In this document: one piece after another, positions 8,339 through 15,920 of the stretch
Layout: each line of letters opens with the position of its first letter
How positions within the stretch are numbered: position 1 is the first letter of the stretch
DNA from: Neocallimastix lanati (nom. inval.)
Lineage: Eukaryota; Neocallimastigomycota; Neocallimastigomycetes; Neocallimastigales; Neocallimastigaceae
Direction of reading: 5' to 3'
Assembly: GCA_016946835.1 (NCBI GenBank)
Contig: JACVTC010000535.1
Coordinates: 1-20,157 of the forward strand
DNA length: 20,157 nt
Translations under genes and position numbers: made by a program
Notes under the pieces: model-generated
What the model was told of the DNA's origin: nothing
The model's database searches: none
Seen by the model: only the letters and a program-made list of their open reading frames with translations

Positions 8339-9119
8339 TAGTAATATTAAAGAAAGTTTCAGGACTTAAAGGACGTTTGAGTACGGACTGATTGTTAATC
8401 CCTGTCATATTATCAGTCATATTTACATCTTGGTCAGAAATAATGGAAATAATATTATTATTAATGTAATTAGTATCAGAACCTAAATCATGGTTAATAG
8501 AATAAGAATCCTGGGGAGTTTTATCGCCAATAGGAATAACATCATTTTCATCTAAATTTGAACAATTATAATTGTTAATTGATAGATTATCATCAACAAC
8601 ATTATCTAGTAAATTTTCATTAGTAGCAATAATATTATTATTAAAATTGTCATCTTTAATATTTTTAGTGACAGAATCTTCATTATATAAAGATTTATTA
8701 AGGGAAAGTTTAAATGTTTTATCAAAAGTATCATTTGTTACAGATGTATTGATTTTATTATTATCATTAATTATATTTTTATTATTGACATTTTGAAAAA
8801 AAATTTTATTAATAAATTTTTGATTAATTTTTGAAAAATTTTTAAGTTTCATAGATTTATTACTGTTATCATTAATTTTATGTAACTTATTATCTTTATT
8901 AATAAATGTTGTAGATTCACGTGATGTATTAAAAGATTTTAATTTAGTGGAATTATTATTCATAATATTATTATTCTTCGTCATTATTGGGTCTGAATTT
9001 AAATTATAAGATTTAATTATTTTACCATTATCCAATGGTTGTAAATTAAAATTTTCTTCATTTTTTGAATAATTTTTATTATTAAAATTTTTTTTCATTT
9101 TTAAATTTAGAAATATCAA
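8091..9119 (-). CDS. Asn-rich spacer and RT N-terminus, element 3
   Basis: Begins in the overlap with the preceding frame at the 8-A run. It encodes the second half of the Asn-rich spacer and then the RT start, MVFTIYSDTPNSFNEA and YWYKAIQDELNNLYNNN, through VNYIPK. An extra T near 8142 ends the proper frame, so the last ~15 residues are wrong. The TTG at 9119 is not a real start. The spacer has no catalytic motif; its Asn/Asp runs come from AAT/GAT-rich DNA. Confidence 0.85.
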   Translation of the reverse strand: MIFLNLKMKKNFNNKNYSKNEENFNLQPLDNGKIIKSYNLNSDPIMTKNNNIMNNNSTKLKSFNTSRESTTFINKDNKLHKINDNSNKSMKLKNFSKINQKFINKIFFQNVNNKNIINDNNKINTSVTNDTFDKTFKLSLNKSLYNEDSVTKNIKDDNFNNNIIATNENLLDNVVDDNLSINNYNCSNLDENDVIPIGDKTPQDSYSINHDLGSDTNYINNNIISIISDQDVNMTDNMTGINNQSVLKRPLSPETFFNITNDISRPKYDVSNNEKMVFTIYSDTPNSFNEAINCPNKNYWYKAIQDELNNLYNNNVMSIVNYIPKKQKSYFDKMGFCYQKRL

Positions 9120-11610
9120 TATTTTCTTTAAGCGTTTTTACAGGAGTACTGGCAGGGGAATTTTCGGTTGGCTTGGAATCATTTATATTTGAGTTAACAG
9201 TATTAATCAGAGTCGGTAAAACGATATCATTTTTACAGGATTTTTTACTATATTCCTTATGGGTAATTGAAGGATTTTCAGCATCTTTTCCTTTTTCTGC
9301 CCAATTATGTTTATTTTTATAAGAATAACTGCATTCACCTTTTTCAATGTAAGAATTATTTACCACGTTTTTTAATGAATGATTCAAATTATTTTTATTG
9401 TTTACATGGATATTGGTAAATATAAAATCATTATTATTATTATTTAAAGAATTGTTATTGACCTTTTGAAGTATATTTTGGTTTTCTAGTACTGTGTTAG
9501 TATTTTGTTTATTATAATTTTTATTTAAACGAACTATATTATTGTTACTATGTTTTACATTAGTTGAAATTTCATTATTTACTTCAGAAATTACATTTGA
9601 ATTAATATTATTTTTTGCGTATAAATTATTTTGTTCTAAAGTAATATTGTGTTTATTGTTATGTGTGTTATTTGTTTTATTAAAATCCAATAGTTTATTT
9701 GTTTTTGTGTCCTTTTCTAAGGTTATGGTTTTAATTTTGTTATTTTTATTGTTTAAATTAATTATATCGTCGTTGTTAATATTATAAACCATATTTTCTT
9801 TACCTTTATCTATATTTTTATTATTATTCATATTATCTAAAATATTAATAATTATTTTCGTGTTATTATCATGTAAATTATTTTCTGCTTCTATTTTATT
9901 ATCCTCGTTATCCATGTTCATATTGTTTAAATTATCGTTTACAATAATGTTATTTAAATCAATATTATTATTGTTTTCATTTAAATTATTATTTTCATTG
10001 TTTAGAACATTATTTATGTTTTCTATATTATTAATTATATTTTCATTTATAATATGATTATTTTCATTATTATTATTATTTACTATATTATTATCAATTT
10101 TTGTAAAAGAGAAATATGGGTCCACAAATCCTTCTTTCTCATATATATAGTTTGCTGGACATTCCTCTAAACATTCTACTTCTCTGACATGGTGTATTCT
10201 TTTGTTTTTTATGTCCATAATCCTATATGAGTAATTTTTCTTGCTGAAACCAAGAAATATTCCTTCCTTTGCTTTTGGAGTGAAATTGGATTTGTTTTCC
10301 ATATTATCAATATAATAACATTTACATCCAAAAGTTCTTAAGTGTTTTAAAGAAATACTTTTTCCTGATATGACTTCATCAGGTATTAAATTATTATTTC
10401 CTTCATGAGGAATCATATTATACAAATAAGCCGCATGTCTTACTGCATATTCCCAGAAATTTTCAGATAATTTTGCCCAAAATAATAAAGTTTTAGCTGT
10501 GTTTTTTATTGTTTGATTTATCCTTTCGGCTTTTCCATTATTTTCTGGACAATATGGTGGAGAGAATGATTTTTCAATTCCATTATCTTTACAGTATCTT
10601 CTTATTTTCTTATTTTTATATTCTTTACCACCATCTGTTTTAAATATTTTAACTTTATAATTATCAAATTGATTGTTAAGGTATTTTAGAAAATCGATTA
10701 TAATGTCTGGCGCTTCAGCTTTAGATTTTAAAGTGAAGAGCCAAACTTTCCACGAATATTCGTCCAAGAAAGTTATAAAATATTTTTTGTCATTAATAGA
10801 ACTGTTATATGGCCCCGAAATGTCAGAGTGTATAACTTCAAGTATCTTGTTTGATTTAGGATTGTTCCCATTATGTGGGGAATGCTTCATTTTTACTACT
10901 TTACATTCTTTACATTTTGGGATCTTGATCTCGTGTAGTTCTAAATGTTTAGAAATATTTCTTATATATTGATGGCCCATTCTTCTGTGCCATATTTCTA
11001 GACTGTTTTGCCCTAAATCATCTAATGATAAAATATTTTGATTATTTATTATACTTTTTGTGTTTATTTTAAATTGATTAAAATCAGTTGATAGAAACGT
11101 TCCGATAACATTTTTATCACAGTCAGATATAGTCAATTTTACTTTTTCTTGACTTATTGGCTCAATAACGGATGTTATACCTATTTTTGCGAATTCGATG
11201 GCACTTATCAAGTTTTTATGTGCCTTTTTTGAATATAACACTTTGTTTAATTTTATATGGTAGTTGTTTATGGTAAATTCACAACTACCATATCCTTCAA
11301 AGTCTAAAGTAGTATTGTTTGCACATCTTAGTTGTACAAAATCTTCTTTATAATCTTTCAAAAGGTTTTTATCATTAGTTACATGTTCGTAAGCTCCACT
11401 ATCATAATACCATTCAACTGTTTCGTTACTTTCTATATTTCTTTCAATTATGTTTACAGATTTTTCATCATTATCTATATTATATGGTTCATTTATTGAT
11501 TCAATTAGCAAAGCATCATTAATATGTGGTTCACATAATGGTCTGATGTCTTCAAAATTATCATCTCTTTCGCTGTCACTTTCTTCATATTTAGAAGTTA
11601 TTTTTTCCAC
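9082..11610 (-). CDS. pol: Protease-integrase-spacer frame of element 3 (842 codons, longest in window)
   Basis: The aspartic protease active site WYYDSGA is at residues 67-73. The pre-integrase/zinc domain has H208, H213, C233, C236. The integrase core has D263 (HSDISGPY), D326 (KTDGGKEY) and E362 (NGKAER), giving the D-D-35-E triad. The integrase C-terminal region, about 420-485, includes FGCKCYY and GIFLGFSKKNYSYR. From about 505 the chain is the Asn-rich spacer, later with GECSYSYKNKHNWAEKGKD and SPASTPVKT. The GTG at 11610 is a Val codon inside the polyprotein, not a start: the frame continues upstream to the indel near 11655. It stops at the 8-A run 9088-9095, beyond which the RT frame is in +1. 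Confidence 0.93.
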   Translation of the reverse strand: MEKITSKYEESDSERDDNFEDIRPLCEPHINDALLIESINEPYNIDNDEKSVNIIERNIESNETVEWYYDSGAYEHVTNDKNLLKDYKEDFVQLRCANNTTLDFEGYGSCEFTINNYHIKLNKVLYSKKAHKNLISAIEFAKIGITSVIEPISQEKVKLTISDCDKNVIGTFLSTDFNQFKINTKSIINNQNILSLDDLGQNSLEIWHRRMGHQYIRNISKHLELHEIKIPKCKECKVVKMKHSPHNGNNPKSNKILEVIHSDISGPYNSSINDKKYFITFLDEYSWKVWLFTLKSKAEAPDIIIDFLKYLNNQFDNYKVKIFKTDGGKEYKNKKIRRYCKDNGIEKSFSPPYCPENNGKAERINQTIKNTAKTLLFWAKLSENFWEYAVRHAAYLYNMIPHEGNNNLIPDEVISGKSISLKHLRTFGCKCYYIDNMENKSNFTPKAKEGIFLGFSKKNYSYRIMDIKNKRIHHVREVECLEECPANYIYEKEGFVDPYFSFTKIDNNIVNNNNNENNHIINENIINNIENINNVLNNENNNLNENNNNIDLNNIIVNDNLNNMNMDNEDNKIEAENNLHDNNTKIIINILDNMNNNKNIDKGKENMVYNINNDDIINLNNKNNKIKTITLEKDTKTNKLLDFNKTNNTHNNKHNITLEQNNLYAKNNINSNVISEVNNEISTNVKHSNNNIVRLNKNYNKQNTNTVLENQNILQKVNNNSLNNNNNDFIFTNIHVNNKNNLNHSLKNVVNNSYIEKGECSYSYKNKHNWAEKGKDAENPSITHKEYSKKSCKNDIVLPTLINTVNSNINDSKPTENSPASTPVKTLKENIDISKFKNEKKF

Positions 11611-11644
11611 TAAACCAAATGATTTTAATTCTTTTTCTTCATTT

Positions 11645-12031
11645 TTATGGTTTTTTCTGGTAGAGTGATTGTTGCCTCCCTTCTTTTTTGTTTTCTCTTG
11701 CTTTCATATTGTATTTACAATCTTTTGTGAGATGTCCTCTTATCTCACAAATATGACAATATAAATTTTTGTTAGTTTTGTTATTGTTTCTGTTTATTTT
11801 CTTAACAAAACCTTTTCCTTTATGATAGTTTTTATTTTTATAACGTTTTTCAATTAGATCTATATCCATTGGATCATCATGATCATCATGTTCATCCATT
11901 GTATTTTCCCAATTTTCTAGATATGATCTAGCTGAAATTCTATCTTTTATACTTTCATATAATTGTCTGGCGGTAGTTTCTAAAGTTACATCTATAATGT
12001 TTTTAAAGTCATTTGGTAAAATATTGAACAT
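11645..12031 (-). CDS. gag: Gag C-terminal fragment with CCHC zinc knuckle, element 3
   Basis: Gag resumes at MFNILPNDFKN after an extra G near 12054. It carries the acidic DEHDDHDDPMDID stretch, a basic stretch and the zinc knuckle CHICEIRGHLTKDC (CX2CX4HX4C). It is cut by an extra T near 11655. The Met here is an internal Met, not an initiation site. Confidence 0.85.
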   Translation of the reverse strand: MFNILPNDFKNIIDVTLETTARQLYESIKDRISARSYLENWENTMDEHDDHDDPMDIDLIEKRYKNKNYHKGKGFVKKINRNNNKTNKNLYCHICEIRGHLTKDCKYNMKARENKKEGRQQSLYQKKP

Positions 12032-12189
12032 GTACTTTAATTTTTCCCTTTCAGGTCAAATTTACTCCGGCATCTTCCATTTCACCGAATATTTCATTTA
12101 CGCTATCAGCCATCTTCATTATTTGGCTGCGGTCATTTGCCTTAAGTTTTCGCAATTTCTTGAGCCAGTATTCAGTGTCATTATTCTTA

Positions 12190-12609
12190 TCACCGTATTT
12201 TGAAGTTAGTTTTTTCCATAATTGTGAATGTTTTCTTCATTCTACTAACTTCCCTTAATATTTTTTCTTCAACGTTTTGAATCACCATAAGCATTAACTG
12301 AGAGTCTTTCTCTTCTGCTTTAGCAATGATTCTATTTCGGTTTTGAGTAAACACTTCATTGTAGTTTACATTTTCTCCACGATTTAATTGTAATTCCTCA
12401 ATAATCTTCAGGATAGCTTTTACCGTCTTAGATTCTTCATTAGGATTAAGTCTATAGTTATTATCCTTCAGGTGAGAGATAACATCTTCTTCAATGAATT
12501 CTTCCATTCCATATCTCCTAGCTGCAGTCATGATAAGGAAATTCCATGTGGCAAAATTGGATACACCACGAAGACGTTGGTCCTTAGCTAAGTTAAATTG
12601 ATAGGCCAT
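12190..12609 (-). CDS. gag: Gag N-terminal fragment, element 3
   Basis: The first ~132 residues are identical to Gag of element 2 and the last few are frameshifted by an extra T near 12211. It contains the N-terminal NFATWNFLIMTAARRYG block and the Glu/Lys-rich helical region. It lacks the zinc knuckle, which lies in the next fragment. Confidence 0.85.
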   Translation of the reverse strand: MAYQFNLAKDQRLRGVSNFATWNFLIMTAARRYGMEEFIEEDVISHLKDNNYRLNPNEESKTVKAILKIIEELQLNRGENVNYNEVFTQNRNRIIAKAEEKDSQLMLMVIQNVEEKILREVSRMKKTFTIMEKTNFKIR

Positions 12610-12661
12610 CTTAATACTTTGTTAAAATCGATTTTAAATTTAAAGCTTTGTAATTTATTAT

Positions 12662-12682
12662 AGAGTACTGAGACTCTTAATC
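12662..12682 (-). promoter_or_regulatory. Primer-binding site (tRNA-Lys anticodon-arm type), element 3
   Basis: Identical to the other copies. The complementarity to the tRNA-Lys(CUU) anticodon arm is preserved and adjoins the inner LTR edge. Confidence 0.65.
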
Positions 12683-12929
12683 TATTATTATTTAATATTT
12701 ATTTATTAATAATTAGATATATAACGCAAGTGTTATATAAATGGTTAACAAAGATTTAAAGTACAGATAAAATTACATGTTTTTATATTTAATTGTGGCT
12801 TGTTCTAGATACATACTAATTTATATTTTAATTTGTAATTACAATATATTTAATATAATTTAATTTAATATTTTATTAAACTTAAGCTAGACTATAACTT
12901 TATATTAATAAAATTAACATACGTTAACA
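12683..12929 (-). repeat. LTR shared by elements 2 (3') and 3 (5'), 247 bp
   Basis: By eye identical to the LTR at 18883-19129. The outer edge is fixed by the GAGGGGGAG polypurine tract followed by TGTTAACG, and the inner edge by the tRNA-complementary site. The palindrome lies at 12718-12739. The first six codons inside this LTR, stop included (12914 and upward), are the end of element 2's gag-pol frame. Confidence 0.9.
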
Positions 12930-13297
12930 CTCCCCCTCAAATTAGATTTTTTAATATTAAAAATCTTATTTGCAAATATACTCATTTTTGTACCATTAAC
13001 ATCTTTAGTGAGAGCGTCAGCTAACATTTCTTTTGTATCTTTGTATTCTAATTTTACTTTCCTTTTTACTATATTATCTCTATTAAAATGAAATCTAATA
13101 TCTATGTGTTTTAACTTTGTATTGATTTCACCATTTTCAATAGTTATTTTACTTGCTAAATTATCTGTGAAAATGGTAATTGTTTTATTATAATTTATTA
13201 ATTCTTTTAAAATATTTCTGATCCATAGAATTTTTTTAATATTTTCGGATGTGCTAATGTATTCTGCTTCTGCTGTAGACGTAGCTACACATGTTTG
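12914..13297 (-). CDS. RNase H C-terminal segment of element 2 (no own start codon)
   Basis: In this frame, 127 codons and a stop complete RNase H: ATSTAEAEYIS, WIRNILKEL, TIFTDNLASK, KHIDIRFHF, MLADALTKDV. It ends in SNLRGSVNVC, read across the polypurine tract into the LTR. It is fused to the preceding RT-RNase H frame if the A-run has six rather than seven A. The sequence follows the family signature to the end, so I regard it as genuine coding sequence. Confidence 0.85.
   Translation of the reverse strand, partial: QTCVATSTAEAEYISTSENIKKILWIRNILKELINYNKTITIFTDNLASKITIENGEINTKLKHIDIRFHFNRDNIVKRKVKLEYKDTKEMLADALTKDVNGTKMSIFANKIFNIKKSNLRGSVNVC
12930..12938 (-). promoter_or_regulatory. Polypurine tract of element 2
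   Basis: GAGGGGGAG in element sense, next to TGTTAACG. It is also coding: the Leu-Arg-Gly-Ser residues near the Pol C terminus are read across it. Confidence 0.88.
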
Positions 13298-14615
13298 TTT
13301 TTTTAGAAATCCAGCATATGGGACTGTTTCCCATAAGTATTATTCCACCAGACGTAGATTTCCTGTCATTTAGATCACCTCCAAAATCGGCATCAGTGTA
13401 TGCTATTATTTCCCCTTGTCCATCATATACAATTTTATAATCTTTAGTACTATTTATATATCTGAAAATATTTGTTATTTTATTCCAGTCTGATATTGTG
13501 GGTTTTTCTGATTTTCTGGCAGCCTTGTTCACGGAGAATGCGATATCTGGCCTTGTGCATTTTGATAGATATATTAAGGAACCTATAGCACTCTTGTAGA
13601 TTGTTTTATTGAAAGGTTTATTATTTTCAGAGATAGTGTTGTCTCCTGTGCATGGTGTTTTTCTTTTTCTCATTTCTTTTATATTAAATTTGTCTAATAT
13701 ATTATTTATAAAACTATTTTGTGATATAATATATTTATTCTTTTGTTTTTCAATTTTTATGCCAAGTATGAATTCGGCTGGTCCACAATTTGATATTTTA
13801 AATTTTTCTTTAATTTTTGTAATTATATTTTGTATTTCTTTGTCTTCACCAGTTATGATCATATCGTCTACATATAAACCTATGATGCATTTGGTTTTAT
13901 TATTCTTTGAATATTTAAATATACACTTTTCAGATTTTATTTGTTTAAATCCATTTTTATTTAAAAATTTTGTAATCGTTTGGTTCCATTGCCTACCGGA
14001 TTGTTTTAATCCGTATAGTGCTTTATTGAGTTTCCAGAATCCCCGCCCAAAGTTAGTATCACCTAGTGGAATAGTAGTGTAAATATCAGTATCTAATGGA
14101 GCGTTGAGATACGCAGCTTTAATATCTAATTGGTAGATATTCCAATTAAACTTAGCTGCTAAAGCGATAATAAGCTTTAATCCATCAATGTTTAAGGTAG
14201 GAGAATAAGTAAGTTCATAATCAATACCTCTACGTTGTTTAAAACCTCTAGCAACTAGGCGAGCTTTAAATCTAACAATATTATTATTAGAGTCTTTTTT
14301 GGTAGCAAAAACCCATTTTGTCGAAATAAGATTTTTGTTTTTAGGAATGTAATTAACGATGGACATAACATTATTATTGTATAAATTATTAAGTTCATCT
14401 TGTATAGCTTTATACCAGTAATTTTTATTAGGACAATTAATAGCTTCATTAAAACTATTAGGTGTATCAGAGTAAATTGTAAAAACCATTTTTTCATTAT
14501 TGGAAACATCATATTTAGGCCGAGAGATATCATTAGTAATATTAAAGAAAGTTTCAGGACTTAAAGGACGTTTGAGTACGGACTGATTGTTAATCCCTGT
14601 CATATTATCAGTCAT
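13254..14615 (-). CDS. pol: Reverse transcriptase and RNase H, element 2 (453 codons, best RT frame)
   Basis: RNA-directed DNA polymerase of the copia type (RVT_2). The RT region runs from about residue 60 (YWYKAIQDELNNL) to 300. STKWVFATKKD and RFKARLVARGFKQ are at 98-127, QLDIKAAYLNAPL with the first catalytic Asp (D164) at 162-174, KALYGLKQSGRQW at 198-210, and YVDDMIITG with the paired Asp at 248-256. RPDIAF at 355-360 links to RNase H, whose YTDADFGGDLNDRKSTSG is at 406-423. From residue 440 the frame is wrong because of the 7-A run 13298-13304, so the end YSRSRIH is not genuine. The frame is open upstream to about 15008; the ATG at 14615 is just the first Met after that break. Confidence 0.93.
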   Translation of the reverse strand: MTDNMTGINNQSVLKRPLSPETFFNITNDISRPKYDVSNNEKMVFTIYSDTPNSFNEAINCPNKNYWYKAIQDELNNLYNNNVMSIVNYIPKNKNLISTKWVFATKKDSNNNIVRFKARLVARGFKQRRGIDYELTYSPTLNIDGLKLIIALAAKFNWNIYQLDIKAAYLNAPLDTDIYTTIPLGDTNFGRGFWKLNKALYGLKQSGRQWNQTITKFLNKNGFKQIKSEKCIFKYSKNNKTKCIIGLYVDDMIITGEDKEIQNIITKIKEKFKISNCGPAEFILGIKIEKQKNKYIISQNSFINNILDKFNIKEMRKRKTPCTGDNTISENNKPFNKTIYKSAIGSLIYLSKCTRPDIAFSVNKAARKSEKPTISDWNKITNIFRYINSTKDYKIVYDGQGEIIAYTDADFGGDLNDRKSTSGGIILMGNSPICWISKKTNMCSYVYSRSRIH

Positions 14616-14965
14616 ATTTACATCTTGGTCAGAAATAATGGAAATAATATTATTATTAATGTAATTAGTATCAGAACCTAAATCATGGTTAATAGAATAA
14701 GAATCCTGGGGAGTTTTATCGCCAATAGGAATAACATCATTTTCATCTAAATTTGAACAATTATAATTGTTAATTGATAGATTATCATCAACAACATTAT
14801 CTAGTAAATTTTCATTAGTAGCAATAATATTATTATTAAAATTGTCATCTTTAATATTTTTAGTGACAGAATCTTCATTATATAAAGATTTATTAAGGGA
14901 AAGTTTAAATGTTTTATCAAAAGTATCATTTGTTACAGATGTATTGATTTTATTATTATCATTAA

Positions 14966-15229
14966 TTATATTTTTATTATTGACATTTTGAAAAAAAATT
15001 TTATTAATAATTTTTGATTAATTTTTGAAAAATTTTTAAGTTTCATAGATTTATTACTGTTATCATTAATTTTATGTAACTTATTATCTTTATTAATAAA
15101 TGTTGTAGATTCACGTGATGTATTAAAAGATTTTAATTTAGTGGAATTATTATTCATAATATTATTATTCTTCGTCATTATTGGGTCTGAATTTAAATTA
15201 TAAGATTTAATTATTTTACCATTATCCAA
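14966..15229 (-). CDS. Asn-rich spacer fragment before RT, element 2
   Basis: Continuation of the spacer (DNGKIIKSYNLNSDP onward), rich in Asn, Lys and Ser. The frame is open upstream of this point as far as about 15320, so the TTG start is not a real start. It leaves the polyprotein frame at a missing A near 15008. No enzyme motif is seen. Confidence 0.6.
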   Translation of the reverse strand: MDNGKIIKSYNLNSDPIMTKNNNIMNNNSTKLKSFNTSRESTTFINKDNKLHKINDNSNKSMKLKNFSKINQKLLIKFFFKMSIIKI

Positions 15230-15429
15230 TGGTTGTAAATTAAAATTTTCTTCATTTTTTGAATAATTTTTTATTATTAAAATTTTTTTTTCATTTTTAA
15301 ATTTAGAAATATCAATATTTTCTTTTAAGCGTTTTTACAGGAGTACTGGCAGGGGAATTTTCGGTTGGCTTGGAATCATTTATATTTGAGTTAACAGTAT
15401 TAATCAGAGTCGGTAAAACGATATCATTT

Positions 15430-15888
15430 TTACAGGATTTTTTTACTATATTCCTTATGGGTAATTGAAGGATTTTCAGCATCTTTTCCTTTTTCTGCCC
15501 AATTATGTTTATTTTTATAAGAATAACTGCATTCACCTTTTTCAATGTAAGAATTATTTACCACGTTTTTTAATGAATGATTCAAATTATTTTTATTGTT
15601 TACATGGATATTGGTAAATATAAAATCATTATTATTATTATTTAAAGAATTGTTATTGACCTTTTGAAGTATATTTTGGTTTTCTAGTACTGTGTTAGTA
15701 TTTTGTTTATTATAATTTTTATTTAAACGAACTATATTATTGTTACTATGTTTTACATTAGTTGAAATTTCATTATTTACTTCAGAAATTACATTTGAAT
15801 TAATATTATTTTTTGCGTATAAATTATTTTGTTCTAAAGTAATATTGTGTTTATTGTTATGTGTGTTATTTGTTTTATTAAAATCCAA
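15430..15888 (-). CDS. Asn-rich integrase-RT spacer fragment, element 2
   Basis: Low-complexity Asn/Lys/Ser-rich protein continuing the spacer between integrase and RT, followed by a less repetitive stretch with GECSYSYKNKHNWAEKGKD. No catalytic motif is visible. In Ty1 the corresponding region carries the integrase C-terminal tail and nuclear localisation signal; that comparison is by position only. The frame ends at an extra T in the run near 15437. Confidence 0.7.
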   Translation of the reverse strand: MDFNKTNNTHNNKHNITLEQNNLYAKNNINSNVISEVNNEISTNVKHSNNNIVRLNKNYNKQNTNTVLENQNILQKVNNNSLNNNNNDFIFTNIHVNNKNNLNHSLKNVVNNSYIEKGECSYSYKNKHNWAEKGKDAENPSITHKEYSKKIL

Positions 15889-15920
15889 TAGTTTATTTGT
15901 TTTTGTGTCCTTTTCTAAGG

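Larger units (their letters stand above)
6717..12609 (-). pseudogene. Complete gag-pol polyprotein gene of element 3, broken by one-base indels
   Basis: Same design as element 2: 5,893 bases from ATG to the TAA inside the 3' LTR. The middle third (protease, integrase, most of the spacer) is fully open. Gag is broken near 12211 and 12054 and after the zinc knuckle near 11655. RT is broken near 8142 and 7743-7752, and the RT end/RNase H region near 7556, 7468, 7410 and 7089. In this copy the RNase H A-run has six A (7102-7107), the length that keeps the family frame, but an extra C near 7089 then breaks it. Confidence 0.9.
6487..12929 (-). mobile_element. Ty1/copia element 3, complete LTR to LTR
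   Basis: Bounded by LTRs 12683-12929 (5') and 6487-6732 (3'), with primer-binding site 12662-12682, gag start 12609 and polypurine tract 6733-6741. It contains the longest uninterrupted frame of the window: 842 codons at 9082-11610 covering protease, integrase and most of the Asn-rich spacer. Compared with the other copies, one-base indels lie near 12211, 12054, 11655, 8142, 7743-7752, 7556, 7468, 7410, 7089, 6995 and 6919. The 8-A run at 9088-9095 also breaks the frame. Confidence 0.95.

Noticed and set aside
11610-11610. Start codon of a separate protease-integrase gene (GTG)
   Set aside because: The codon is a Val inside the polyprotein, which is continuous with Gag in element 2. The apparent start follows an indel near 11655.
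9082-11610. Ty3/gypsy or retroviral element, or an envelope gene
   Set aside because: Integrase precedes RT, and the RT and RNase H motifs (QLDIKAAYLN, YVDD, DADFGGD, KSTSG) are copia-type. No membrane protein frame follows RNase H before the LTR.
13609-14082. Plus-strand open frame of 157 codons, and similar plus-strand frames in every unit
   Set aside because: It is the antisense of RT/RNase H, hydrophobic because Asn/Lys-rich AT codons read backward give Leu/Ile/Phe. The same shadow frames recur in each copy at the same relative place and carry no recognisable motif.
14255-14533. Minus-strand hydrophobic frame beginning MISLGLNMMFP, also at 1883-2242 and 7748-8338
   Set aside because: It is an alternative-frame read of the RT N-terminal region. 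In element 3 it appears joined to RT only because of an extra T near 8142.
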